Positions 8,302 through 16,205 of a stretch of DNA of 64,000 bases are shown here, piece by piece; the stretch's first letter is position 1, and every line of letters begins with the position of its first letter. The notes beneath the pieces were generated by a model. The model had not been told where the DNA came from. It ran no database searches and saw only the letters and a list, made by a program, of their open reading frames with translations. A program made the position numbers and the translations under genes. The stretch covers positions 91,380 through 155,379 of the forward strand of contig CAYGSJ010000006.1 of the NCBI GenBank assembly GCA_964352665.1, written 5' to 3'. The stretch comes from UBA1672 sp964352665 (GTDB lineage Bacteria; Pseudomonadota; Alphaproteobacteria; Micavibrionales; Micavibrionaceae).

Positions 8302-8895
8302 ATGTTTACAGGTTTGGTTCAAGATATAGGCACTGTAAAACAAATCCACAAATCGGACAGCGATATGCGGATCGAGATTGACACTAAAATGCCCCTAAAT
8401 GAGGTCAAAATCGGGTCATCCGTCTCTTGTGCTGGCTGTTGCCTCACTGTTGTGGAAAAGACAAATTCATCTTTGTTTTTTGATGTTTCCAGTGAAACGT
8501 TAAACAGAACCACTATAGGGTCATGGAGGGTCATGACACATGTAAACCTAGAGCCATCCTTAAAGGTAGGTGATGAGGTCGGGGGGCATTTTGTCTCGGG
8601 GCATGTGGATTCAATGACTAAAATTATTGATATTCAAGGTGACGCAGGATCTCGGAGGTTAACAATTGCAATACCCAAGGGGTATGAAAAATATATTGTT
8701 CCCAAGGGCTCGATTACGCTTGACGGCGTGTCGCTTACTGTTAATGAAGTCCATGACCAATCTTTTGGTGTGAATATAATTCCACATACATGGGAAAATA
8801 CCACATTACAGAATTTAAATGGTGGAGATGAATTGAATATAGAAATTGATATGCTTGCACGCTATGTTGCAAAGATGATGAAGGGACTTGGATGA
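8302..8895 (+). CDS. ribE: Riboflavin synthase, alpha chain
   Basis: Dismutates two 6,7-dimethyl-8-ribityllumazine molecules into riboflavin. Two lumazine-binding barrels are visible: the N-terminal MFTGLVQDIGTV with SCAGCCLTVV, and the second with GGHFVSGHVD and GVSLTVNEV. 197 residues, normal length. Its stop overlaps the start of the next gene by 4 bases (ATGA), supporting one rib operon. Confidence 0.96.
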   Translation: MFTGLVQDIGTVKQIHKSDSDMRIEIDTKMPLNEVKIGSSVSCAGCCLTVVEKTNSSLFFDVSSETLNRTTIGSWRVMTHVNLEPSLKVGDEVGGHFVSGHVDSMTKIIDIQGDAGSRRLTIAIPKGYEKYIVPKGSITLDGVSLTVNEVHDQSFGVNIIPHTWENTTLQNLNGGDELNIEIDMLARYVAKMMKGLG

Positions 8896-10046
8896 GTAAT
8901 TCTACTATATCAAAGCAAGAGATAAAGGATGCGCGTTTGAGCGAGGAAGATCAACCAGTGTTATCTTCTATCGATGATATTATTGCCGATATTCGTGTTG
9001 GTAAGCCTGTAATTATTGTTGATGACGAAGATCGGGAGAATGAAGGGGACCTTATTATTGCAGCGGAAATGGCAACGCCTGAAAACATTAATTTTATGGC
9101 AAAGGACGGTCGTGGTCTAATATGTCTTCCAATGGAAGAGCCGATGGTCGATAGGCTTGGTCTCCAATTAATGGGGCGCGGTAATAACAGCCAGCACCGT
9201 ACTGCTTTTACAGTTTCTATTGAGGCAAAGGAAGGAATTACTACCGGTATTTCTGCAGCAGATCGTGCAAAAACTATACAAGCTGCAATAGATCCAGAAA
9301 GCGGGCCAGGATCCATAGCAACGCCGGGCCATATTTTTCCTCTAATGGCAAGAGAAGGTGGCGTTTTGGTGCGTGCGGGTCACACAGAAGCGGCGGTGGA
9401 TCTTGCAAAAATGGCAGGATTTAGCGGCGCTGGTGTTATTTGTGAGATTATGAACGATGATGGTTCAATGGCAAGATTGGATGATCTTGTGGCATTTGCC
9501 CAGCTTCATAATTTGAAGATCGGAACCATTGCAGATCTTATTGCGTACCGTAGGTGCAATGAGACTCTGGTGGAGCGCATTCACGAACAACCGTTCATTT
9601 CGCATCACGGGGGTGAGTTCAAGCTGTGTCTTTATGCTGCGCGTATTGATTATGCGGAACATATAGCCCTCGTTAAGGGCGATATTTCAAATCAAGAAGA
9701 GCCGGTTTTAGTGCGAATGCATGCCTTGAATATTTTAAGTGATGTGCTTGGTCAGGATTCTGTTTTGCAGCGTTCTATGGAGATTATTGATCAAGAGGGG
9801 CAGGGTGTTATTGTTTTGCTTCGCCCCCCTAACGCAAAAACGCTTTCCGAAAAGTTAGTAGGGAAAGAGGGACAGGCAGATTTGAAAACCCAGACTGTTT
9901 TACGTGATTACGGAATAGGGGCTCAGATTTTGCTGGACTTGGGGGTGCGGAATATGATTTTACTGTCCAACAGTCCGAAAAACATCGCCGGGTTGGATGG
10001 ATATGATCTTCACATTCAAGGTCATCGTGCAATTACAGACCAATAG
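8892..10046 (+). CDS. ribB: 3,4-dihydroxy-2-butanone 4-phosphate synthase fused to a degenerate GTP cyclohydrolase II domain
   Basis: The N-terminal half (about residues 20-225) is a complete dihydroxybutanone phosphate synthase: VDDEDRENEGDLI, QHRTAFTVSIEA and GHTEAAVDLA carry the magnesium and substrate residues. The C-terminal half has the fold of GTP cyclohydrolase II (VRMHALNILSDVLGQDS aligns with the VR-H-S-D block) but lacks all three zinc-binding cysteines of the CLTGD...RCDC motif, and the RQEGRGIGL motif is replaced by RPPNAKTLSEK. It therefore probably supplies only the butanone phosphate; similar hybrids (RibBX) are known. GTP cyclohydrolase II must be encoded elsewhere. 384 residues; overlaps ribE by 4 bases and is followed by ribH after 11 bases. 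Confidence 0.9.
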   Translation: MSNSTISKQEIKDARLSEEDQPVLSSIDDIIADIRVGKPVIIVDDEDRENEGDLIIAAEMATPENINFMAKDGRGLICLPMEEPMVDRLGLQLMGRGNNSQHRTAFTVSIEAKEGITTGISAADRAKTIQAAIDPESGPGSIATPGHIFPLMAREGGVLVRAGHTEAAVDLAKMAGFSGAGVICEIMNDDGSMARLDDLVAFAQLHNLKIGTIADLIAYRRCNETLVERIHEQPFISHHGGEFKLCLYAARIDYAEHIALVKGDISNQEEPVLVRMHALNILSDVLGQDSVLQRSMEIIDQEGQGVIVLLRPPNAKTLSEKLVGKEGQADLKTQTVLRDYGIGAQILLDLGVRNMILLSNSPKNIAGLDGYDLHIQGHRAITDQ

Positions 10047-10057
10047 GCAGATTTGAA

Positions 10058-10507
10058 ATGTCCCATATCATGATTGTTGTGTCACCATACTATAAAGAAG
10101 TATCGGACTTTCTGCTTCTTGGTACAAAAGCATGCCTGAAAAAAAATCATGCGACATATGAGATTTTCGAGGTTGCCGGAGCGCTTGAAATACCCTTGGC
10201 CGCAAAATTCGGTGCTATGCGCGAGGCTAGTAAGGGTGTAGAGAATCCTAAATTTGACGGGTGTGTGGCACTTGGCTGTGTAATAAGAGGCGAGACATCT
10301 CATTATGATGTTGTCTGTCAGGAATCTGCGCGCGGGTTATCGAATATTGCTATGGAATTTAATTTTCCTGTCGGAAACGGAATATTGACCTGTGACACAA
10401 TGGAGCAAGCTATTGTGCGTGCGGACCCCGATCAAAAAAATAAGGGAGCAGATGCGGTTATGGCTGTGTTATCTTTGCTCAAAATAAAACATACTTTGAA
10501 AGTCTAG
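10058..10507 (+). CDS. ribH: 6,7-dimethyl-8-ribityllumazine synthase
   Basis: Condenses the pyrimidine and butanone phosphate intermediates to lumazine. The family blocks are present: GALEIPLAAK, LGCVIRGETSHYDVVC and VGNGILTCDTMEQA, the His in SHYD being the proposed proton donor. 149 residues, typical. It sits between the RibB hybrid and nusB, the standard rib-nusB order, with nusB starting 8 bases after its stop codon. Confidence 0.96.
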   Translation: MSHIMIVVSPYYKEVSDFLLLGTKACLKKNHATYEIFEVAGALEIPLAAKFGAMREASKGVENPKFDGCVALGCVIRGETSHYDVVCQESARGLSNIAMEFNFPVGNGILTCDTMEQAIVRADPDQKNKGADAVMAVLSLLKIKHTLKV

Positions 10508-10514
10508 TGACCCT

Positions 10515-10991
10515 ATGGTAAACGCGGAATATAAGGATTTAAGAAAAAACAAGGAATTAGCAGCACGCATGATGGCAGTGCAGGCTTGCTACGAGGTATT
10601 ACATAGTAAAAGACCTGTTTCCGACGTTGTGCAAGAATATACCGAGCGTGGGCTACAATTAGATTTCGGACAAAATGATGCCATTAAGTCTGATAGTGGA
10701 CTTTTTAAAAGAATTATGGCCGCAGTAAACTCAAGACACGCTGAAATTGAAGATATCCTTTTGGTTTCTGTTCAAAAAGAGGATGACGAAAAAAAATCTG
10801 AAAAAGAGATCGAGGCGCTTTTGCGGTCTATTCTAATGTGCGGTATAGCTGAAGTGTTGTGTCATCAAGACATAGATAGAGCACTGATTATAAATGACTA
10901 TCTTGATGTTACTCATGCATTCTACGAGAAAGGACAAGTTTCTTTCGTGAATGGGGTCCTTGATAAAGTCGCCAAGGTTTTAAGTGAATAA
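10515..10991 (+). CDS. nusB: Transcription antitermination factor NusB
   Basis: All-helical RNA-binding protein that joins NusE on boxA RNA for rRNA antitermination. The N-terminal arginine-rich stretch (RKNKELAARMMAVQACYEV) and the C-terminal block DIDRALIINDYLDVTHAFYEKGQVSFVNGVLDK are diagnostic when read together. 158 residues. Last gene of the rib operon; a gap of 83 bases follows before the next plus-strand gene. Confidence 0.93.
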   Translation: MVNAEYKDLRKNKELAARMMAVQACYEVLHSKRPVSDVVQEYTERGLQLDFGQNDAIKSDSGLFKRIMAAVNSRHAEIEDILLVSVQKEDDEKKSEKEIEALLRSILMCGIAEVLCHQDIDRALIINDYLDVTHAFYEKGQVSFVNGVLDKVAKVLSE

Positions 10992-11074
10992 ATTTTGGAT
11001 TTTATGCATCTCTAACCAGACCTTAAGATTTATTTGCTAGTATTCTCTTTAGAGTTTGAAAGGAAATACTCTAT

Positions 11075-11494
11075 ATGCGCTCTGCTAAGTTTACTTCATG
11101 TTTTTTTGTTTTTTTGTTTTGTTCCTTGATAATGGGGACAGCCATGGCGTCCGATAAAAAATCGGAGAAAGATGGTATGGAGTATGTAGAGCTTGATCCC
11201 CTTATTCTTCCGATCATTGATGAAGACGGTGTCTATCAGGTTCTGAGTATGGTGGTTGTTATAGAGGTTGAGGGTGTTTTCGCAGCAGATGAAATTAAGA
11301 AAAAATCTCCCAAACTCAAAGATGCATATATTCAGGATATGTATGGTGTTCTGAACGAGCACGCAGCCATGAAGGGCGGTGTTTTACAGGTTAGCATAAT
11401 AAAACAGCGCCTTAACAACATTACGCATGCTGTTATGGGTGATGATATGAACACCGAAGTTCTGCTTCAAATGGTTCAGCAGCGCCCAATATAA
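11075..11494 (+). CDS. Exported FliL-like protein
   Basis: 139 residues with an N-terminal hydrophobic signal (CFFVFLFCSLIMGTAMAS, cleavage probable after AMA). The mature part resembles the periplasmic domain of the flagellar basal-body protein FliL: YVELDPLILPIIDEDG, a beta-strand block LSMVVVIEV, then a helix pair ending in LLQMVQQRP. Unlike true FliL it has a cleavable signal and no charged cytoplasmic segment, so it may be a stand-alone paralogue. AAAGGAAA precedes the start. It is a lone gene facing bamE tail to tail (the bamE stop begins on the next base). Confidence 0.6.
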   Translation: MRSAKFTSCFFVFLFCSLIMGTAMASDKKSEKDGMEYVELDPLILPIIDEDGVYQVLSMVVVIEVEGVFAADEIKKKSPKLKDAYIQDMYGVLNEHAAMKGGVLQVSIIKQRLNNITHAVMGDDMNTEVLLQMVQQRPI

Positions 11495-11947
11495 TTAAAG
11501 ATCGGTTGCGCTTTGATTAGGTGCATTGAAGCGCCCCAAATTCCCCAGAAGTTGCTGCATAAAAGTTAGATTGTTACCATGAGTAGGTGTTTTCGACTTC
11601 GAGTAAGGGATATCTAACCTCTCCGAGTCTTCTTCGGATATTGTTTGAACGATACCCTCTTCATTGAAAGAAACCACGAAAATTCTTTCATTCACGACTT
11701 CATGGTCAAGAATGCCGCGTTTTTCTGTTTCCTGACCTAAATAATACCAAATATCTTCATTAAAGGTTGATTGTGTTGTTGGTGAACCCAAAATACGCAA
11801 CACATCAGATCTTGAACTTTCGCCAACTTTAACCTCACTAACTTGATGGTCCTGAAGGAGATTGCCTCTTTGGGCTACTACAGGTGTACAGGCAAGACAG
11901 GGTATAAAAGCTGTGGTAAGCAACAAAAATTGAAAAAATTTCTTCAT
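11495..11947 (-). CDS. bamE: Outer membrane protein assembly factor BamE (SmpA/OmlA family)
   Basis: Small lipoprotein of the BAM complex. From ATG 11947 it is 150 residues: a signal sequence (MKKFFQFLLLTTAFIPCLAC) whose Cys20 is the likely lipidated residue although the lipobox is imperfect, then the SmpA/OmlA core with VGESSRSDVLRILGSPTT and DIWYYLGQETEKRG. The frame is open upstream to 12031 but that extension would precede the signal peptide and is rejected. It is divergent from the bc1 chaperone gene with only 83 bases between the starts. Confidence 0.9.
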   Translation of the reverse strand: MKKFFQFLLLTTAFIPCLACTPVVAQRGNLLQDHQVSEVKVGESSRSDVLRILGSPTTQSTFNEDIWYYLGQETEKRGILDHEVVNERIFVVSFNEEGIVQTISEEDSERLDIPYSKSKTPTHGNNLTFMQQLLGNLGRFNAPNQSATDL

Positions 11948-12030
11948 AATATGCCTTTTATCGTGGTATTCGTGTGGCAGTGTCTTTAGAACAGTAATCG
12001 TTACTATTGAAAAAGCCAGAGCAAAAATCA

Positions 12031-12645
12031 ATGCTTGATATATTATTCAAACAAAAAAATACGCGCAAAAAGCATAATAAGCAGGTTGCAAAAGAACTGT
12101 ATCGTTGTGCTTTGTTGAATGTCCGCAATAGATATTTTTATGAAGAGTGCGGGGTGCCAGATACATTTGACGGTAGATTTGATCTACTTCTATTGCATAT
12201 TTTTATGATTTTAAACCATCTTATGAAACATGAGGATTGTGAAGCCCTGTCGCAGGATATCTTTGATATTACATTCAGGGATATGGACCAAACCCTAAGA
12301 GAGATGGGAGTCGGTGATGTGGGTGTCCCGAAACATATGAAGCGTATGATGAAGGCATTTAATGGACGTATGCATAGTTATCAGTTGGCACTTGATCCAG
12401 ACAGTTTATCCGGCAAGGAAATCGAAGGATTGAGGGAAAGTAGTTTAGAGGAAGCCATTAAAAGAAACGTTTATGGTATAGATGAGCATGGCAGTGAGAT
12501 TGAAGAAAAAGTTCTGAAGCTGTGCCAATTTGTGGAATATAATCTTGAGCAGAATGTAGATTTTAATGTTGCCAAGCTTAAAGAGGGAAAGGCTTGCTTT
12601 ATTAATAAGAAAAATTGCCCAGAGGAGTTGAAGCGTGTCGGATAG
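12031..12645 (+). CDS. Ubiquinol-cytochrome c chaperone (CBP3/UPF0174 family)
   Basis: Assembly chaperone for the cytochrome bc1 complex, found in mitochondria (Cbp3) and alphaproteobacteria. Family blocks seen are RNRYFYEECGVPDTFDGRFDLLLLH, the helix with LSQDIFDITFRDMDQTLREMGVGD and the Lys-containing KHMKRMMKAFNGRM. I start it at ATG 12031 (204 residues), matching the usual MLxxLF beginning; an upstream in-frame TTG at 12007 is less likely. Its end overlaps the DUF177 gene by 11 bases, a conserved pairing in alphaproteobacteria. Confidence 0.9.
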   Translation: MLDILFKQKNTRKKHNKQVAKELYRCALLNVRNRYFYEECGVPDTFDGRFDLLLLHIFMILNHLMKHEDCEALSQDIFDITFRDMDQTLREMGVGDVGVPKHMKRMMKAFNGRMHSYQLALDPDSLSGKEIEGLRESSLEEAIKRNVYGIDEHGSEIEEKVLKLCQFVEYNLEQNVDFNVAKLKEGKACFINKKNCPEELKRVG

Positions 12646-13246
12646 TAAGGAAAACCATATCAATATGGAGCAGGAGTGGTCTCATTTTATTGATTCCCAC
12701 GACATTGGTGCAAAGGCGGTGAAGGTTGAGATTTTGATGCCGCAGGCATCTTTTGATGCCCTTTGTAATCGTTTAGACCTGCATTCTATAGAGAATTTAA
12801 CAGCGACCCTCCGTCTGAAGCGTAACTCTGTTAATAAGGTTATACATGTAGAAGGTATTATTAAGGCAGATATTCATCAAAAATGCGTGGTAACTGCCGA
12901 GCCCGTATTGGAAAACATTCATGATAAGTTTGAGGCGTGGTTTTCTGATGCTCACGACGCAGTTTCCTTTGAAAAAGCTAGGCGTGAGCGTATGAGCAGA
13001 AGGGAAAGGGAGGATCAGCCAATGCTTGATGAGCAAGATGATCCCGAGCCAATTATTGATAACAGAATCGATCTCGGGGAGTTGGTGGTCCAGCATCTTT
13101 CACTTGCGTTAAATCCTTATCCAAGAAAAGAAGGTATTACTTACGAAAAGATAGAAGAAGAGTTGGGTAAAGCGCCTGATGGAACTTATGACAACCCCTT
13201 TGCGGCACTGAAAAATTGGAAAATCAAGGAAACAAAGACCGAATAA
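12635..13246 (+). CDS. YceD/DUF177 family protein
   Basis: 203 residues. The diagnostic C-terminal block is IDLGELVVQHLSLALNPYPR, with an upstream CVVTAEPV strand region where the family has a CxRCL-type motif; only one Cys remains. In many bacteria this gene precedes rpmF and has been linked to 23S rRNA handling, an association seen here too: rpmF starts 100 bases downstream. The start is GTG at 12635 inside the chaperone gene, with GAGGAGTTGAAG upstream as ribosome-binding site. Confidence 0.88.
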   Translation: MSDSKENHINMEQEWSHFIDSHDIGAKAVKVEILMPQASFDALCNRLDLHSIENLTATLRLKRNSVNKVIHVEGIIKADIHQKCVVTAEPVLENIHDKFEAWFSDAHDAVSFEKARRERMSRREREDQPMLDEQDDPEPIIDNRIDLGELVVQHLSLALNPYPRKEGITYEKIEEELGKAPDGTYDNPFAALKNWKIKETKTE

Positions 13247-13268
13247 CAAGAAAAATCATATAATTTTC

Positions 13269-13297
13269 TTGATTTGATGTAATATTTTCGCTATTAC
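13269..13297 (+). promoter_or_regulatory. Probable promoter of rpmF
   Basis: TTGATT at 13269-13274 and TATTAC at 13292-13297 are separated by 17 bases. An 8-bp inverted repeat (CAAGAAAA at 13247-13254 and TTTTCTTG at 13264-13271) lies just upstream and touches the -35 box; it could end the DUF177 transcript or bind a regulator. Confidence 0.4.
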
Positions 13298-13345
13298 CCT
13301 GTTTCGTTTAAGAATAAACAACAAAGACAACTAAAGGATAAGGCT

Positions 13346-13525
13346 ATGGCCGTACCAAAGAGAAAGACAACGAAGTCGAAGAGAAATATGCGTCGCTCGC
13401 ATCATGCTCTAAAGGTAGAAAACTGGGTTGAGGACGGCAGCACAGGTGAGCCAGTACGTCGTCATCATGTAGACCTAAAAACAGGTATGTATAAAGGTCG
13501 TCAAGTTATTGAAGAAAACGACTAG
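13346..13525 (+). CDS. rpmF: 50S ribosomal protein L32
   Basis: A 59-residue basic protein starting MAVPKRKTTKSKRNMRRSHH, the universal L32 beginning, and continuing with GEPVRRHHVDL and a GMYKGRQV end typical of alphaproteobacteria. It has no zinc-binding cysteines, so it is the C-minus form. AAGGATAAGG precedes the start. It lies between the DUF177 gene and plsX, the common order. Confidence 0.96.
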   Translation: MAVPKRKTTKSKRNMRRSHHALKVENWVEDGSTGEPVRRHHVDLKTGMYKGRQVIEEND

Positions 13526-13544
13526 TCCTATTACGATAGAGGAC

Positions 13545-13655
13545 ATGAATACTGCCTCTCGGGAATATTTATTTTTTTTCAAAGGACCGATAGGTTTACT
13601 ATTGGTCCTTGTGTATTTAGGGCTATTGTCATTATCAAAAGCAGGGGCTGTCTAA
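13545..13655 (+). CDS. Possible 36-residue single-span membrane protein between rpmF and plsX
   Basis: ATG at 13545 has AGAGGAC directly upstream. The product would be a short polar start, then GPIGLLLVLVYLGLLSLS, a plausible membrane helix, ending before a TAA 3 bases ahead of the plsX GTG. The stretch also forms a strong RNA hairpin (13582-13610), so the open frame could be accidental. I do not recognise the protein. Confidence 0.3.
   Translation: MNTASREYLFFFKGPIGLLLVLVYLGLLSLSKAGAV
13582..13610 (+). terminator. Strong 12-bp hairpin between rpmF and plsX
   Basis: AAGGACCGATAG and CTATTGGTCCTT pair over 12 positions (one G-U) around a 5-base loop. It is not followed by a U-run, so it is more likely an mRNA-processing or attenuation element lowering plsX-fabH relative to the abundant rpmF message than a full intrinsic terminator. 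Confidence 0.5.
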
Positions 13656-13658
13656 TCC

Positions 13659-14723
13659 GTGTCTGACCAAACTGATTCCAACCGAATAATTATTGCTGTT
13701 GATGCTATGGGCGGAGATTACGGTCCCGAGGAGGTTGTTCCTGCTCTCAAGATTGTAATTAAGGGGCGGCCGGATGTTTTTTTCTTGGTATACGGAGATG
13801 AGCAGGCAATTAAGAGACATTTAAATAAATGCCCTTCACTGGCCAGTCGTGTAGCGATTTATCACACAGACAAAATGGTAAAGAATGATGATAAGCCTTC
13901 AGAAGTTTTGCGCTCCAGTAAGGGCTCGAGCATGCGTATGGCAATTGAAGCCGTTAAAGAGGGGAAGGCCCATGCGGTAGTGTCTGCCGGTAATACAGGC
14001 GCCCTTATGGCCTTGGCAAAAATTGTTTTGAAAACAGTGCCCGGTATCCATCGTCCAGCCATTGCATCAGTTATGCCGGGAATTAATGGCGATACAATCA
14101 TGCTCGATTTGGGGGCAAATATTTTGGTTGATGCAGAGCATTTGGTTCAATTCGCTATTTTAGGGTCTATTTTTGCACGTGCGAATAAAAGGCGGGATCA
14201 AAAACAAATAGAACGTCCAACCGTTGGGTTGCTTAATGTTGGTTCTGAAGAAACAAAGGGCCCTAGTCATGTTAGAGATGCTTCCGATATCTTGTCGCGC
14301 ATCGATTTTCCAGGGGAATATAAAGGTTTCGTAGAGGGGGATGATATTACAAAGGGCATCGTAGACGTCATCGTTTGTGATGGTTATGCAGGTAATATTG
14401 CCCTGAAAACAGCAGAAGGTGTCGGTAAGCTAATGAGGCATTATTTCAAAGAGTCGTTTAGGTCTAGCCCTTTGGCGATGATTGGAGGGTTTTTTGCCTA
14501 TTTTGCACTGAAAAGCCTAGGCGCACGAATGGACCCGAGACTCTATAATGGGGGTGTGTTTTTAGGATTAAATGGTGTATGCATCAAAAGCCATGGAGGC
14601 GCAGATGCTCTAGGGTTTTCAAGTGCTGTAATTCTGGCTGTGCGTCTTGCACGCCAAGGATATCTCGATCAAGTTGCAAAAGACATTGATCACCTTTCAG
14701 GTCAGGATACTGCAGCGCTTTAG
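13659..14723 (+). CDS. plsX: Phosphate acyltransferase PlsX
   Basis: Makes acyl-phosphate from acyl-ACP for phospholipid synthesis. Signatures are IIAVDAMGGDYGPEEVVPA at the N-terminus, SAGNTGALMALA, LDLGANILVDAEHL and VCDGYAGNIALKTAEG. 354 residues, normal. The start is GTG at 13659 because the motif-bearing frame has no earlier in-frame start with a plausible site. fabH follows after 31 bases, the usual plsX-fabH pair. Confidence 0.95.
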   Translation: MSDQTDSNRIIIAVDAMGGDYGPEEVVPALKIVIKGRPDVFFLVYGDEQAIKRHLNKCPSLASRVAIYHTDKMVKNDDKPSEVLRSSKGSSMRMAIEAVKEGKAHAVVSAGNTGALMALAKIVLKTVPGIHRPAIASVMPGINGDTIMLDLGANILVDAEHLVQFAILGSIFARANKRRDQKQIERPTVGLLNVGSEETKGPSHVRDASDILSRIDFPGEYKGFVEGDDITKGIVDVIVCDGYAGNIALKTAEGVGKLMRHYFKESFRSSPLAMIGGFFAYFALKSLGARMDPRLYNGGVFLGLNGVCIKSHGGADALGFSSAVILAVRLARQGYLDQVAKDIDHLSGQDTAAL

Positions 14724-14754
14724 GTGGTTAATAAACAAGGATACAGTATCAGTT

Positions 14755-15720
14755 ATGACATTACGATCTCATATCATTTCGAGTGGAAGCTATTTGCCAG
14801 AAAAAATCATGACGAACCGTGATTTAGAAAAGCTTGTTGATACCTCGGATGAATGGATTTTTAAAAGAAGTGGTATTAAAGAACGCAGGATTGCGGCAGA
14901 AGGGCAAAGTACTTCTGATCTGGCTATCGAGGCCGCAAAAAAGGCCATGGAGGCAGGTGGTATAAAGGCAGAAGATATTGACGGAATCATTGTGGCAACA
15001 ACGACGCCGGATCAGACTTTTCCTTCTGTTGCCGTAACCGTGCAGGCTTCACTTGGTGTTCCTGTCTGCGTTGCATTCGATGTTCAAGCCGTGTGCACAG
15101 GCTTTATATATGCACTTAATATTGCAGATAACTTTATTAAGTCAGGGCAATTAAGGCGCATCCTGGTTATTGGTGCAGAAAAAATGAGCTCGGTTCTTGA
15201 TTGGACAGACAGGACAACGTGCGTGTTGTTTGGTGATGGTGCCGGCGCTTTTATTCTCGAGGCACGTGATGGTGCAGAAAATGAGGGTATTCTTTCGAGT
15301 CACCTCTACGCTGATGGAAATTACAGGGATTTGCTTTATACAAATGGTGGGGTAAGTACCACAGGTAGTAGCGGTTATATTGTAATGCATGGCAGAGAGG
15401 TGTTTAAGCATGCGGTGAATCTTATGGCTGACGCCGTAAATGCAGCGCTAGATGAGAATAACCTCAAAGCTGATCAAATTGACTGGCTTGTGCCGCATCA
15501 GGCAAATCTACGTATTATTGAATCAACAGCAAAAAAATTGGCACTTCCCATGGATCGCGTTGTGGTTACAGTACAAAATCATGGTAATACTTCCGCAGCG
15601 TCAATTCCCTTGGCGTTTGATTCAGCTATACAGGAGAAAAAAATCAAGAAAGGGGACTTGGTTTTGTTTGAGGCTTTAGGGGGCGGGTTGACTTGGGGTT
15701 CAACCCTTGCACGCGTCTAA
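14755..15720 (+). CDS. fabH: 3-oxoacyl-ACP synthase III
   Basis: Condenses acetyl-CoA with malonyl-ACP to start fatty acid synthesis. The catalytic triad is visible as Cys in VQAVCTGFIYAL, His in PHQANLRII and Asn in NHGNTSAAS; the N-terminal SGSYLPEKIMTN and DTSDEWIFKRSGI blocks are also typical. I use ATG 14755 (321 residues); the frame is open further upstream but that part overlaps plsX in another frame. AAGG lies about 14 bases before the ATG, a rather long spacing. Confidence 0.95.
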   Translation: MTLRSHIISSGSYLPEKIMTNRDLEKLVDTSDEWIFKRSGIKERRIAAEGQSTSDLAIEAAKKAMEAGGIKAEDIDGIIVATTTPDQTFPSVAVTVQASLGVPVCVAFDVQAVCTGFIYALNIADNFIKSGQLRRILVIGAEKMSSVLDWTDRTTCVLFGDGAGAFILEARDGAENEGILSSHLYADGNYRDLLYTNGGVSTTGSSGYIVMHGREVFKHAVNLMADAVNAALDENNLKADQIDWLVPHQANLRIIESTAKKLALPMDRVVVTVQNHGNTSAASIPLAFDSAIQEKKIKKGDLVLFEALGGGLTWGSTLARV

Positions 15721-15810
15721 TGTGCTTTGTTAAACAAGCCTCTTAAGATAAGAAATTCTTATTACCCTTTGAATTGAATCATTTTTTTGTGGTTATGCCC
15801 AAGACTCGCA

Positions 15811-15838
15811 TTGACGTGATACATTGGAATCGTATAGT
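15811..15838 (+). promoter_or_regulatory. Promoter of ihfA
   Basis: TTGACG at 15811-15816 and TATAGT at 15833-15838 with a 16-base spacer, about 30 bases upstream of the ihfA start. This is one of the best sigma-70-like matches in the window and suggests ihfA-MerR is transcribed independently of plsX-fabH. Confidence 0.6.
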
Positions 15839-15868
15839 CTGAAATTACACAAAATGGAGTATTAAGGA

Positions 15869-16165
15869 ATGGAAAGTCGTACGATCACACGTGCAGATCT
15901 CGCTGAGGCAGTTTATGAAGAAGTTGGCTTATCTAGAAATGAGTCTTCGGATTTGGTTGAATCTGTTCTTGATGAAATATCAAAGGCACTTATCGGCGGA
16001 GAAAATGTTAAAATTTCGTCTTTTGGGAGTTTTACCATCCGTGAAAAAGGGGAGCGCATAGGCCGTAATCCTAAAACTGGTGTTGAAGTACCAATTTCTC
16101 CACGTAAAGTACTTGTTTTTAGAGCATCTCACGTTCTCAAAGATCGTGTGAACAAGGGAAGCTAG
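15869..16165 (+). CDS. ihfA: Integration host factor alpha subunit
   Basis: DNA-bending protein of the HU/IHF family, 98 residues. RADLAEAVYEEVGLSRNESSDLVE is the N-terminal dimerisation helix region, VKISSFGSFTIREKGERIGRNPKTG leads into the DNA-clasping arm, whose tip carries the conserved proline (VPISPRKVLVF). Linkage to plsX-fabH and a MerR gene is the standard setting of ihfA in proteobacteria. A separate HU gene is at 51.6 kb. Confidence 0.93.
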   Translation: MESRTITRADLAEAVYEEVGLSRNESSDLVESVLDEISKALIGGENVKISSFGSFTIREKGERIGRNPKTGVEVPISPRKVLVFRASHVLKDRVNKGS

Positions 16166-16205
16166 GCAACGCTTAAGAATAATTTATATAATTTAAGGGG
16201 CTCTT

